Shown: piece after piece, positions 8,419 through 16,984 of the stretch
How positions within the stretch are numbered: the first letter of the stretch is position 1
Layout: each line of letters begins with the position of its first letter
Source: Phyllobacterium zundukense
GTDB lineage: Bacteria > Pseudomonadota > Alphaproteobacteria > Rhizobiales > Rhizobiaceae
Assembly: GCF_025452195.1 (NCBI RefSeq)
Contig: NZ_CP104973.1
Coordinates: forward strand, 2,649,001-2,713,000
Reading direction: 5' to 3'
Length of the DNA stretch: 64,000 nucleotides
Made by a program: the position numbers and the translations under genes
The notes under the pieces: model-generated
Databases searched by the model: none
Seen by the model: only the letters and a program-made list of their open reading frames with translations
What the model was told of the DNA's origin: nothing

Positions 8419-9393
8419 TCAATCCATTGTCACGCCCGTGCTCTTCACCACAGGCTCCCATTTCTGGATCTCTGCCTTGACGTGTGTCGCAAGCCCGTCT
8501 GGCGTGGAACCCACAATCGTCGCACTGAAGTCATTCATGCGCGAAACGACGGCGGGGTCTTTCAGCGCGGTATTGGCGGCTTCATTGAGGCGAGCCACAA
8601 CCTCGGGTGGGGTCCCGGCGGGCGCAAACAATGCATTCCAGGTATATGTCTCATAGCCCGGCACGGCCTCCGCGACTGTTGGTACATCGGGGAAGGAAGG
8701 AGCTCGATCCTTCGTCGTGACACCGAGGGCCTTAAGCGATCCGGCCTTTATGTGTGCCGAAGACGACGGCAAATTGTCGAACATGATCGACACCTGATTG
8801 CCAAGCAGATCGTTCAAAGCCGGTCCCGCGCCCTTGTACGGGATATGTTCCATGGAGACCCCGGCCATGCTTTTGAAAAGTTCGCCGGATAAATGCAGCG
8901 GAGTGCCGTTTCCGGACGAAGCATAGGAATATTTGTCGGGGTTGTCCTTGAGCAGCTGAACGAGTTCCTTGACGCTGTTGACTGGCAGCTGCGGGTTGAT
9001 AACCAGGACGTTGGGTACCAATACCAGAAGCGAAATCGGTGCAAAATCAGCGACGGGATCGTAGGGTTTCGCTTTCAGCATCAGCGGGTTCAATGCATGG
9101 GTTGCGACCGTTCCCATCAGGATGGTGTAACCGTCGGGCTCCGCTCTGGCCACCTGGGCAGCTCCGAGGTTTCCGCCGGCGCCCCCGACATTCTCGACGA
9201 TTACCTGCTGTCCGAGCGTCTTTGACATGTTTGCTGCGACGAGACGGGCAACGAGATCGGTCGAGCCACCCGCCGCAAATGGCACTACGAGGGTGACCGC
9301 GCGATCCGGGAATGTTTGTGCTGAAGCCGGTAATGCCGATGCGATCGCCGAACCAATCGCCATGCCTAAAACAACGCGTCTATTAAATGCCAC
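8419..9393 (-). CDS. Bug-family (tripartite tricarboxylate transporter) binding protein
   Basis: Periplasmic solute-binding protein of the TTT/Bug family. I choose the GTG at 9393 (324 residues): it follows GGGAGG by seven bases and gives a proper signal peptide, VAFNRRVVLGMAIGSAIASA-LPASAQ, then TFPDRAVTLVVPFAAGGSTDLVAR, the hallmark start of mature Bug proteins. VENVGGAGGNLGA and LTTKDRAPSFPDVPT-like segments are also typical. No TctA/TctB membrane genes are nearby, as is common for orphan Bug genes. Substrate is likely a small carboxylate, but cannot be assigned. Confidence 0.9.
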   Translation of the reverse strand: MAFNRRVVLGMAIGSAIASALPASAQTFPDRAVTLVVPFAAGGSTDLVARLVAANMSKTLGQQVIVENVGGAGGNLGAAQVARAEPDGYTILMGTVATHALNPLMLKAKPYDPVADFAPISLLVLVPNVLVINPQLPVNSVKELVQLLKDNPDKYSYASSGNGTPLHLSGELFKSMAGVSMEHIPYKGAGPALNDLLGNQVSIMFDNLPSSSAHIKAGSLKALGVTTKDRAPSFPDVPTVAEAVPGYETYTWNALFAPAGTPPEVVARLNEAANTALKDPAVVSRMNDFSATIVGSTPDGLATHVKAEIQKWEPVVKSTGVTMD

Positions 9394-9471
9394 CGTATAC
9401 CCTCCCGGTAAGTCTGGTTCACATGATGTCGGATGGTCATCCCGAGAAGTCATTCTCGTTAGGACCATAAC

Positions 9472-9765
9472 TCAATGAGCTATAGGACGGTATTTCAGAA
9501 TCCATGTCCATACCCGAGCGTGCGTCAGTGCTCTTTTTGCAGCAAACCGGCGGCGAGATATTGGAAAGCATCGACAGCCGATCTGGTCGATAACGGCCTG
9601 CAGCAAGCCCTTCTTGTCGAGCGCACCTCGCGTCGGGCCAGCTTTGGCGGTCAGATCGTCCATCGACGGCGTAGCCGTTGGCCTCGAAAGCTTGCGGGCG
9701 GCTTGAATGAGCTTGGCCCGGGTTTCTTCCATCATCTGCGCATGTCGTCTCGCGACCACTGTCAT
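9472..9765 (-). pseudogene. decayed TetR-family regulator
   Basis: Reading from 9765 gives TVVARRHAQMMEETRAKLIQ, the start of a TetR DNA-binding domain, but the next helix is out of frame (AFEANGYA is read in another frame), the frame returns at PSMDDLTAKAG, and TRGAL is followed directly by DKKGLLQAVIDQIG, where TetR proteins normally have a YHHFG-type recognition-helix end. After this the sequence no longer looks like a TetR ligand-binding domain. So there are at least two frameshifts, one in-frame deletion and loss of the C-terminus. It is divergent from ridA-like 9932, with two operator-like palindromes between them. Confidence 0.7.
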
Positions 9766-9780
9766 CTCCCGTGTTATTGA

Positions 9781-9795
9781 CATACGGTGCGTATG
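9781..9795. promoter_or_regulatory. TetR-type operator, copy 1
   Basis: CATACG-GTG-CGTATG is a perfect 6-base inverted repeat with a three-base spacer between the decayed TetR gene and the RidA-family gene. It shares the ATACG-N3-CGTAT core with the second copy centred 29 bases away. Confidence 0.55.
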
Positions 9796-9810
9796 CAAAT
9801 ATATGTTTAC

Positions 9811-9823
9811 ATACGGGACGTAT
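9811..9823. promoter_or_regulatory. TetR-type operator, copy 2
   Basis: ATACG-GGA-CGTAT, the same core as the copy at 9781-9795. A pair of sites about 2.8 helical turns apart fits cooperative TetR dimer binding over a divergent promoter. Confidence 0.5.
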
Positions 9824-9931
9824 ATCAATGATCGCGCCCGGACAGTAAAGCGCAACGGCTGGAAACCCGTACGAACGCTCTTTCATCCCCGCGTCGGGGA
9901 TGATCTGCTTTAATTCTAACAGGAACAACCA

Positions 9932-10330
9932 ATGACAAAACGCGATGCCATTTTCCCTGCCGGCCGGCAGGCACTCTATGAGATCAATCGATATTCGGCA
10001 GCGATCCGCTCGGGCGACCTTCTGTTCGTCTCGGGGCAGGTTGGCAGCCGCGAGGACGGCTCGCCAGAACCGGTCTTCGAAAAGCAGGTGCAGCTTGCCT
10101 TCGACAATCTCGCCGCCGTGCTGAAGGCTGCTGGCTGCACGTTCGATGACGTGGTGGACGTGACCACTTTCCACACGGACCCTGCCACGCAGTTTGAGGC
10201 AGTCAACACAGTTCGCCTGAAGGTGATCGGTGAGCAACCCTACCCGAACTGGACTGCGGTGGGCGTGAACTGGCTGGCCGGCTTCGACTTTGAAATCAAG
10301 GTAATAGCGCGCATTCCTCAGTCTGTCTGA
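9932..10330 (+). CDS. RidA-family (YjgF/UK114) protein
   Basis: 132-residue RidA-like protein; the family deaminates reactive enamine/imine intermediates or serves in degradative pathways. Visible features are RSGDLLFVSGQVG near the start, the central AFDNLAAVLKAAGCTFDDVVDVTTF, and the C-terminal YPNWTAVGVNWLAG...EIKVIARIP. An Arg equivalent to the RidA carboxylate-binding residue is not in the usual position, so this is probably a Rid subfamily other than RidA itself. CAGGAA lies about nine bases before the ATG. The upstream divergent TetR gene is decayed but its operators remain, so this gene may be derepressed. Confidence 0.88.
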   Translation: MTKRDAIFPAGRQALYEINRYSAAIRSGDLLFVSGQVGSREDGSPEPVFEKQVQLAFDNLAAVLKAAGCTFDDVVDVTTFHTDPATQFEAVNTVRLKVIGEQPYPNWTAVGVNWLAGFDFEIKVIARIPQSV

Positions 10331-10585
10331 TCGGCTTGACTATACCACACGATGACGGCCGGTGTGCGGCCGTCATCAATACAAGAGCCCGGATGTTACC
10401 GTTACGTACTTGCCCCTGACCATATCCGGACCGATCATTGTCAGCTTACGCCGCCCAGTCCTAGTTCAGCATCACGGCGTGCACTTTCGCAGGACCATAT
10501 CCGCAGAGCACACGAGATGTTACGGGCGCAACGTTCCCCGCAGCAGCATGTCCTCTGTTTTTGGCCTGGCCAATGGAGGACGACA

Positions 10586-11890
10586 ATGGCAGAAAATCCA
10601 GATCCGAGCAGGCGTGACATCCTGTTGACGGGCGGTTCATTGCTCGCCATGTCAGCTATCGGCACAGGTGTCGCGGGCCTTATTTCAGCTTCCCCGGCGC
10701 GGGCCGCCGCAACTGAAGAAATCCGCCCGTTCAGCGCACATTTTTCGGACGAGCAAATTACCGATCTGCGCAGACGCGTCGCCGCAACGAAATGGCCCAA
10801 AAAAGAAACTGTCGCGGATACGTCGCAAGGCGTGCAGCTCGCGACAATCCAGAAACTCGCACAATATTGGGCGACCGACTACGACTGGCGCAAGATGGAA
10901 GCGAAGCTCAACGCCTTGCCGCAATTCATGACAAATATCGACGGGGTGGATATTCATTTCATCCACGTTCGTTCGAAGAATCCCAATGCGCTTCCCATAA
11001 TCATTACGCATGGTTGGCCAGGCTCGATTATCGAGCAGTTGAAGGTCATCGGACCGCTCACCGATCCGACGGCAAACGGCGGACAGGTCGAGGACTCTTT
11101 CGACGTCGTGATCCCATCGCTGCCCGGCTACGGTTTTTCAGGAGTGCCCACCGTTACCGGCTGGGATCCTGTCCGCATCGCAAGCGCGTGGATCGTGCTG
11201 ATGAAGCGCCTCGGCTACTCCCGTTATGTTGCCCAGGGCGGCGATTGGGGAAATGCAGTCACGGAGCAGATGGCCCTGCAGACGCCTCCGGGTTTACTCG
11301 GCATTCACACCAACATGCCGGCCACTGTGCCAGACGATATTGCACAGGCGCTGAGTTCCGGAGGCCCACCGCCGCCGGGCCTGTCTGCCGACGAGAAACA
11401 TGCCTACGAGCAGCTCGACTTTTTCTATAAACACGGCCTGGCTTACGCCCAGGAGATGGGTAACCGCCCGCAAACGTTATACGCGATCGAGGACTCGCCC
11501 GTCGGCCTCGCCGCCTGGATGCTGGACCACGACGCAGCGAGTTACGCACTGATCGCACGTGTCTTTGACGGTGTACCCGAAGGCCTTACAAGAGATGACA
11601 TCGTCGACAACATCACGCTCTACTGGTTGACGAATACTGCGGTCTCTTCCGCCCGCCTTTATTGGGAAAGCAAGCTTCCCTTTTTCGCCCCGAAGCACCT
11701 CACCATACCGGTGGCGGTAAGCGCCTTTCCTGACGAGCTCTACCAGGCTCCGCGAAGTTGGGCCGAAAAGGCGTATCCGAAACTGATATTTTACACCAAG
11801 CACGACAAGGGCGGCCACTTCGCAGCGTGGGAACAGCCGGAGTACATCACTGCCGATCTTAGGGCGGCTTTCAAGCCGCTGCGCCAGTAG
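10586..11890 (+). CDS. Tat-exported epoxide hydrolase (alpha/beta hydrolase)
   Basis: 434 residues from the ATG at 10586, chosen for GGAGG seven bases upstream and the twin-arginine signal peptide after it (SRRDILLTGGSL ... ASPARAA). The mature part begins with the epoxide-hydrolase N-terminal domain (IRPFSAHFSDEQITDLRRRV). HGWPGS is the oxyanion motif, Asp in QGGDWGN is the predicted nucleophile, and KGGHFAAWEQPE carries the catalytic His. Lid tyrosines are likely in the FFYKHGLAYAQ region. Secretion to the periplasm suggests detoxification of an external epoxide. The upstream 255 bases hold no supported gene. Confidence 0.9.
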   Translation: MAENPDPSRRDILLTGGSLLAMSAIGTGVAGLISASPARAAATEEIRPFSAHFSDEQITDLRRRVAATKWPKKETVADTSQGVQLATIQKLAQYWATDYDWRKMEAKLNALPQFMTNIDGVDIHFIHVRSKNPNALPIIITHGWPGSIIEQLKVIGPLTDPTANGGQVEDSFDVVIPSLPGYGFSGVPTVTGWDPVRIASAWIVLMKRLGYSRYVAQGGDWGNAVTEQMALQTPPGLLGIHTNMPATVPDDIAQALSSGGPPPPGLSADEKHAYEQLDFFYKHGLAYAQEMGNRPQTLYAIEDSPVGLAAWMLDHDAASYALIARVFDGVPEGLTRDDIVDNITLYWLTNTAVSSARLYWESKLPFFAPKHLTIPVAVSAFPDELYQAPRSWAEKAYPKLIFYTKHDKGGHFAAWEQPEYITADLRAAFKPLRQ

Positions 11891-11954
11891 ATCTATAGAA
11901 ACACTGCGCGAACAGCGCACCATCCTTTCAACAGGCATCGAGGAGGACCATGCC

Positions 11955-12614
11955 ATGACTGAGACAAATCAAGCGCGAACGGCCGATATGAAACTCGAGA
12001 TTGTCGTCATCCCGGTTTCAGACCCGGACCGCTCGAAGGAGTTCTATGCCAACCTCGGCTGGAGGCTGGACGCCGATTTTGTCGGCACCGATTTTCGCGT
12101 GATGCAATTTACGCCGCCGGGTTCCGGGTGCTCCGTCATCTTCGGCAAAAATGTCACCGCTGCAGCGCCTGGCTCGGCCCAAGGGCTTTACCTGATCGTT
12201 TCCGACATCGAGGCTGCCCGCAAGGAGCTTATCGAACGGGGCGTGACGGTCAGCGACGCGTTTCACCCTGCGGGTGACGTTTATACGGGTCCGGACGAGC
12301 CCTATTTGTTTGGACGAGTCCGGACTGGAGGGCTGCATCCCGAACGAGGCACCTATCGCTCATTCGCGTCGTTCAGCGATCCCGATGGGAATGGCTGGCT
12401 GTTCCAGGAGGTTACGGCGCGATTGCCCGGGCGCGTGGATGCGACCGATACGATCTTCACCTCGTCGAAAGAGCTCGCGGCGGCACTACGCCGTGCAGGG
12501 GCTGCGCATGGCGAGCACGAGAAGCGGACCGGTGGTGAGTATGATGAGGGCTGGCCGGACTGGTATGCGGAGTACATGGTCAAGGAACAGTCGGGCGAAC
12601 CATTGCCAATATGA
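11955..12614 (+). CDS. VOC-family (glyoxalase-fold) protein
   Basis: 219 residues. The N-terminal two thirds is a vicinal-oxygen-chelate module: KLEIVVIPVSDPDRSKEFYANLGWRLDADF, then YLIVSDIEAARKELIERGV and SFSDPDGNGWLFQEV. The C-terminal tail (HEKRTGGEYDEGWPDWYAEYMV) is a conserved extension in many VOC proteins of soil bacteria. GAGGAGG precedes the ATG by about eight bases. It follows the epoxide hydrolase by 64 bases and may be co-transcribed. No substrate can be assigned; dioxygenase, glyoxalase and resistance roles all occur in the fold. Confidence 0.85.
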   Translation: MTETNQARTADMKLEIVVIPVSDPDRSKEFYANLGWRLDADFVGTDFRVMQFTPPGSGCSVIFGKNVTAAAPGSAQGLYLIVSDIEAARKELIERGVTVSDAFHPAGDVYTGPDEPYLFGRVRTGGLHPERGTYRSFASFSDPDGNGWLFQEVTARLPGRVDATDTIFTSSKELAAALRRAGAAHGEHEKRTGGEYDEGWPDWYAEYMVKEQSGEPLPI

Positions 12615-12618
12615 GGAG

Positions 12619-13824
12619 CTAAGCCGCCTGCTCGTCATTGGTCAGTTTCGTGGCCTGGATTTCTACGGAGCTGGTCTGCCTTTCCTGAAACAGCGCGGCA
12701 ATCAGGTCTGACTGTGTGACGATGCCAACGACGCGGTTGTTTGCATCGACCACCGGCATGTGGTGCAGGCCCATGTCGGCCATCGGCGGCACGAGCTTGG
12801 CGATCATGGTTTCCGGCAAGGCCGACTGGACCCGGCGTGTCATTATATCGGCCACCGTATGCTTGGACTGGCGCGCCAATCGGAACCGGTTCCCGACGCG
12901 CACGCGCCAGCCAAGATGGAGGCGGCCGTCATCGGCCAGAAGCGATGCCCGCATGAAGTCTGTCTGGGTGATGATACCGAGCAGTTCGCCATCCGGTGAG
13001 GTCACCGGAAGCGCCTTGATACGGTGATTGAGGAGGAGCCTCCAGGCGTCGCGCAACGCCGTCTCGGGGCGCACGGTTGCGACATCCTTCGACATGATCT
13101 GCCCGCAGGTGATCTCGCCGGAGCGCCTCTCATAGGCGCGGATCTGCGCCCTATGCAGCAGCGCATCGAGCTCGTCCGGGCTGACATTGACGATCTCGTC
13201 ATATTGGGCCAGCACGTCCTGCAGATCGCTGGGGACAAATCCCAGGCGAGCCGTCGGGGGCAAGTCCGCCGTAGCGTGGATGTTGACTTGAGGGCCCGGC
13301 GCAAGATGGGGATAACGGCGCCCTGCCAAATTGTTGAAAACCAGCGCTGACGCCAGCAACAACAGGGAATTAAGCCCGACTGGCCAGAAGACGAAGCCGT
13401 ATCCCTCCGCCTGCAACACTGGTCCGCCCAACACGGCGGTCAACGCAACTGCCCCGCTTGGGGGATGCAGACAACCCAGCGCCAGCATCAGGCCAATGGC
13501 GACCGACACGGCCAATGCCGACGCAATGATCGGATCCGGCACAAGAAGCGCGAATGAAACGCCGACAAATGCGGACAGCATATTGCCGCCCAGTATTGAC
13601 CATGGCTGCGCCAGCGGACTTGTTGGCGCAGCAAAGAGCAGCACAGCCGATGCGCCCATAGGAGCAATCAGCAGAGGAAGGTTAACCTCTGGACCCAGCG
13701 CAAGTTTACTGACAGTCCCCGTCACCATGATGCCGACAAGTGCACCAATGCACGCTCTGAAGCGCTCATACTTGCTGACCGGCGCAACCGCAGGGATGAA
13801 GCGCTTGAGGGTGCTCCAAAGCAT
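12619..13824 (-). CDS. HPP-family membrane protein with CBS pair
   Basis: 401 residues. The N-terminal half has about four membrane spans and the HPP signature in ALGCLHPPSGAVALTAVLGGP; HPP proteins have been linked to nitrite transport in plants and cyanobacteria. The C-terminal half carries two CBS motifs (ITCGQIMSKDVATVRPETALRDAWRLL ... LLGIITQTDFMRA, and TVADIMTRRVQSALPETMIAKLV ... VVGIVTQSDLIAAL), an adenosine-nucleotide-sensing module. It is convergent with the VOC gene, with four bases between them. Function as a regulated transporter is inferred. Confidence 0.9.
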   Translation of the reverse strand: MLWSTLKRFIPAVAPVSKYERFRACIGALVGIMVTGTVSKLALGPEVNLPLLIAPMGASAVLLFAAPTSPLAQPWSILGGNMLSAFVGVSFALLVPDPIIASALAVSVAIGLMLALGCLHPPSGAVALTAVLGGPVLQAEGYGFVFWPVGLNSLLLLASALVFNNLAGRRYPHLAPGPQVNIHATADLPPTARLGFVPSDLQDVLAQYDEIVNVSPDELDALLHRAQIRAYERRSGEITCGQIMSKDVATVRPETALRDAWRLLLNHRIKALPVTSPDGELLGIITQTDFMRASLLADDGRLHLGWRVRVGNRFRLARQSKHTVADIMTRRVQSALPETMIAKLVPPMADMGLHHMPVVDANNRVVGIVTQSDLIAALFQERQTSSVEIQATKLTNDEQAA

Positions 13825-14127
13825 GGTGAAACTATCCGTCTGTTGGGATTGACCCGGCAGCTAGAGGTGACGCTTGGGTGTTTGCCTAAATCACTAGCAG
13901 TTAGCCTACAATTTGGGCAACGAATAAACGTCCCCTTACGGGCCAATCCCAGAACAAAATTTCGTCTCTTGCCGGTATATGAGGCAAATCAATCCAGTGG
14001 CTGAAATGGCGGTTTTGGAAAAGGCTCGACGAATTCCAATCGGCCCGCCGCCCGCCGCCTTCTTTACCCTTCTTTTGCCCGAATCACTCGTATATTCCCT
14101 GCCACATCCAACCGGGGACCTGATTCC
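13825..14127. other. intergenic region before OmpA-like lipoprotein gene
   Basis: 303 bases between two divergent genes. It must hold promoters for both. I see no convincing motif, hairpin or supported gene; the short open frames crossing it lack ribosome binding sites. Confidence 0.4.
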
Positions 14128-14790
14128 ATGATGAAGAGATTTGCCATCGGCTGCCTTGCCGCGACCTTTCTTGCGGGCTGCACCACGACCGACCCCTATA
14201 CGGGCCAGCAGAAAATGTCGAACACGGCCGGTGGTGCCATGATCGGCACGGCTGTCGGCGCGTTGACGGGTCTGGCGATTGGCGGCGGTGGCAAGTCCGG
14301 GCGCAATGCAGCGCTGATCGGCGCGGGTATCGGCGCGCTCAGCGGTGGCGCGATCGGCAATTACATGGATCGTCAGGAGTCGGAACTGCGCGCACAGTTG
14401 CAGGGCACCGGTGTGTCGGTGACGCGCAATGGCGACCGGATCATCCTCAACATGCCGTCCAACATCACCTTCAACACAGATCAGGATCAGGTGAAGCCGG
14501 AATTCTTCTCCACGCTAGGTTCTGTCGCTATCGTCCTGCGCAAGTTCGACCGCACCATCGTCGATGTCGCCGGTCACACGGATTCCACTGGCAGCCTGCA
14601 GCATAACCAGCTGCTATCGGAACGCCGCGCTCTGTCCGTTGCCAATTATCTGACACAGCAGGGCATCGACAACCGTCGCTTCGACGTTCAAGGTTATGGT
14701 CCGACGCAGCCCGTCGCGACCAACGCCACCGAAGCCGGCCGCGCGCAGAATCGCCGCGTCGAGATCCAGATTTCGCCGCTTACCGAGTAG
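14128..14790 (+). CDS. OmpA-family lipoprotein with glycine zipper
   Basis: 220-residue outer-membrane lipoprotein. The signal peptide MMKRFAIGCLAATFLAGC ends in the lipobox LAGC, with Thr after the Cys, fitting outer-membrane sorting. Residues about 35-80 are a glycine-zipper segment (GAMIGTAVGALTGLAIGGG, then ALIGAGIGALSGGAIG). The C-terminal OmpA domain includes VDVAGHTDSTGS, LSERRALSVANYL and NRRVEIQI, which bind peptidoglycan. It resembles YiaD-type proteins tethering the outer membrane. Its 3' end overlaps the convergent psuG by 11 bases. Met 14131 is an alternative start. Confidence 0.92.
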   Translation: MMKRFAIGCLAATFLAGCTTTDPYTGQQKMSNTAGGAMIGTAVGALTGLAIGGGGKSGRNAALIGAGIGALSGGAIGNYMDRQESELRAQLQGTGVSVTRNGDRIILNMPSNITFNTDQDQVKPEFFSTLGSVAIVLRKFDRTIVDVAGHTDSTGSLQHNQLLSERRALSVANYLTQQGIDNRRFDVQGYGPTQPVATNATEAGRAQNRRVEIQISPLTE

Positions 14791-15712
14791 CGGTTAGCGA
14801 TACCGCGATCTTCGCGGCAAGGCGCGCATTGTTCTCGACGAGAGCAATGTTCGCTTTAAGGCTCTCACCCTTGGTGATGTCGAGAAGTTCCGAGAGAAGA
14901 AACGGCGTCACTGCCTTGCCGGTGACGCCTTTTTTTGTGGCGCGGGCAATCGCTTCTTTAATGTACCCGCCCATGATTTCCGCGGGGATTTCATTTGCCG
15001 CGGGGATGGGATTGGTAATCAGCATGCCGCCGACAACGCCGATGGCATCCCGCGCGGCCTGAAACTTTGCAATGGCATCCGGCGTATCGAGCCGCAGCGG
15101 TGCCTTGATCGGGGATTGCCGTGACCAGAAAGCGGGTAGCACGTCCGCGCCATAGACCACGACCGGAACGCCTTTGGTTTCAAGCACTTCCAGCGTTTTC
15201 TCGATATCGAGAATCGCTTTGGCGCCGGCCGAAACGACGATGACTGGCGTGCGGCCTAGCTCTTCCAGATCAGCTGAGATATCGAAACTCTGCTCGGCGC
15301 CCTTGTGCACGCCGCCAATGCCGCCAGTGGCGAAAACCTTGATCCCCGCGAGGTGGGCGGCGAGCATCGTCGCGGCAACGGTGGTCCCCCCGGTACGCCC
15401 TTCCGACAGCGCAAACGCCAGATCCGCACGCGAGAGTTTCATCGCGCCCTTGACCTGCGCCAGCGCCTCGCGCTCTTGCGCAGAAAGACCGATCTTCAAA
15501 CGCCCGTCGACGATGGCTATAGTCGCTGGAACCGCGCCTTCCGCAATGATGATAGCTTCGACGTCGGCCGCCATGCGGCTGTTGTCCGGGTAGGGCATCC
15601 CATGGGTGATGATGGTGCTTTCGAGTGCAACGACGGGTTTGCCCGCTACAAGCGCGTCCTGAACCGCGGGGGCAACGTCCATGAATGGGTTCAAAGCTTT
15701 GGTCATCATCAT
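14780..15712 (-). CDS. psuG: pseudouridine-5'-phosphate glycosidase
   Basis: 310 residues; cleaves pseudouridine 5'-phosphate to uracil and ribose 5-phosphate. The family signatures ALESTIITHGMPYPDN near residue 30 and KVFATGGIGGVHKGAEQSFDISADL near 130, with KPVVALEST, are clear. It follows the PfkB kinase with an 8-base gap, forming the psuK-psuG pseudouridine salvage operon. AGGAA lies just upstream of a run of three ATG codons, so the exact start may be off by one or two residues. Confidence 0.95.
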   Translation of the reverse strand: MMMTKALNPFMDVAPAVQDALVAGKPVVALESTIITHGMPYPDNSRMAADVEAIIIAEGAVPATIAIVDGRLKIGLSAQEREALAQVKGAMKLSRADLAFALSEGRTGGTTVAATMLAAHLAGIKVFATGGIGGVHKGAEQSFDISADLEELGRTPVIVVSAGAKAILDIEKTLEVLETKGVPVVVYGADVLPAFWSRQSPIKAPLRLDTPDAIAKFQAARDAIGVVGGMLITNPIPAANEIPAEIMGGYIKEAIARATKKGVTGKAVTPFLLSELLDITKGESLKANIALVENNARLAAKIAVSLTATR

Positions 15713-15720
15713 ATTCCTTT

Positions 15721-16665
15721 TTAGGCGAGAGCAGCCGGTATCTGTGCAAGTGCACTGTCGAATTCCTGCCGTGTGAACCTGGCGCTGGCGGAGTGAACTT
15801 TCAGCGTCAGCATCGACGCTGCCAGTCCCTCGCGTAGAGCTTCATCAAAAGCGAGACCCCGCATCAGCGCGGCGATCATGCCCCCAGCCAGCGCATCGCC
15901 CGCGCCGGTGACATCGGCGATTTCATCGACGGCGGGCGGATGGATAGTGAACACGTCGTTGCCGCAAAAGGCGAGGGCGGCCTCACCACCATTGCTGATC
16001 ACAGCGCTCTTGAGACCCTCGGCCTGCAACGCCTTATAGAGGTCCTTTAGTCCGGCGTCGGGACCGAGCCCGGTCAGTGCCAGCGCTTCGCGGCGGTTCA
16101 TGAACAGGCAGGTGAGGTTACTGAATATCGGTTCGAGACGAGACACCTTTGCCGGCGAAATCGCCAGCGCAAACAGCGGCCGCTCGCCTGCGAGACTTGC
16201 CAGCCGCTGCAACGCATCCGAGGGAAGGTTGGCATCGCAGAACACCGCATCGGCAATGGCGATCGAATCGCGCACCTTGCGCCGTCGCAATTGCCGCGGC
16301 AAGGCGAGCTCATAAAGTCCCATGTCCGCGATACCCGCGACCACATCGCCGTGCTCGTCAAGGATAGCCGTATAGCTCGGTGTCGCGCGGTCCATGAAGA
16401 CCACCGAGCCGTCATGAATGCCCGCTGTTTCGATGGCTGCGGCAACCATTTCCCCGATCCGGTCACCACCGCGCACCGAAAGAATCTCGGCGGCGATCCC
16501 GCGCTGAACCGCGAGGCGCAGCGCATTGAAGACGCCGCCGCCCGGTTCCTCGCGCATGATTCCGGGATTGGATGCGCCGGGCACGAACGGCACGAGGCTC
16601 TGGCCGCGCCGGTCGAGATGAGCGCCGCCGACAGCGAAGAGCAACGGCTTGGTGGCTTGGATCAT
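15721..16665 (-). CDS. psuK: PfkB-family pseudouridine kinase
   Basis: 314 residues from the Met at 16665; the open frame runs on to 16851 but that part has no family resemblance. PfkB signatures: GGGVFNALRLAVQRG (substrate side) and DVTGAGDALAGG at residues 251-262 with the catalytic Asp257. Placed immediately before psuG, it should phosphorylate pseudouridine to the 5'-phosphate used by PsuG. Other PfkB sugar kinases look alike, so the substrate call depends mainly on this pairing. Confidence 0.88.
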   Translation of the reverse strand: MIQATKPLLFAVGGAHLDRRGQSLVPFVPGASNPGIMREEPGGGVFNALRLAVQRGIAAEILSVRGGDRIGEMVAAAIETAGIHDGSVVFMDRATPSYTAILDEHGDVVAGIADMGLYELALPRQLRRRKVRDSIAIADAVFCDANLPSDALQRLASLAGERPLFALAISPAKVSRLEPIFSNLTCLFMNRREALALTGLGPDAGLKDLYKALQAEGLKSAVISNGGEAALAFCGNDVFTIHPPAVDEIADVTGAGDALAGGMIAALMRGLAFDEALREGLAASMLTLKVHSASARFTRQEFDSALAQIPAALA

Positions 16666-16845
16666 GGTTGATTGTCTATCCGGATAAAACTTCAAGTTGT
16701 GGGCATGAACGCCAGCGCTCCTCTCTAGAACGCCGGAGGCTGCGGTGCAATCATGACAGCGATTCGAAAGGGCGAGCCTTGGTTCAGTCGAAGATGCTAC
16801 GAAAGCCACGTCGAGAGACGTGTACAGAACGTCGCGCCCCGATGA

Positions 16846-16860
16846 GAACATTTTGCGAAC
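16846..16860 (+). promoter_or_regulatory. LexA (SOS) box of recA
   Basis: GAAC at 16846-16849 and GAAC at 16857-16860, separated by seven bases, match the alphaproteobacterial LexA direct-repeat motif GAAC-N7-GAAC. It lies 124 bases before the recA start codon, in the expected promoter zone. Confidence 0.85.
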
Positions 16861-16984
16861 ATTTTTTGATTATTGTTGTTTTACAAGAGTTTATGCCTGT
16901 TGCCAAACAAGAACAAAACAGATACAAATAAATTCAGATACAGGAACATTCCGGACTTCATGCACAACACAGGGGTAGTGTAAC

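Noticed and set aside
9437..10237. 266-codon minus-strand frame across ridA and the TetR relic
   Set aside because: Overlaps the well-supported ridA-like gene; only a short piece (AFEANGYA) is meaningful, and that belongs to the decayed TetR gene.
13722..13946. 74-codon minus-strand frame with CPNC
   Set aside because: Mostly inside the HPP gene in another frame; the CxxC is not part of a recognisable domain.
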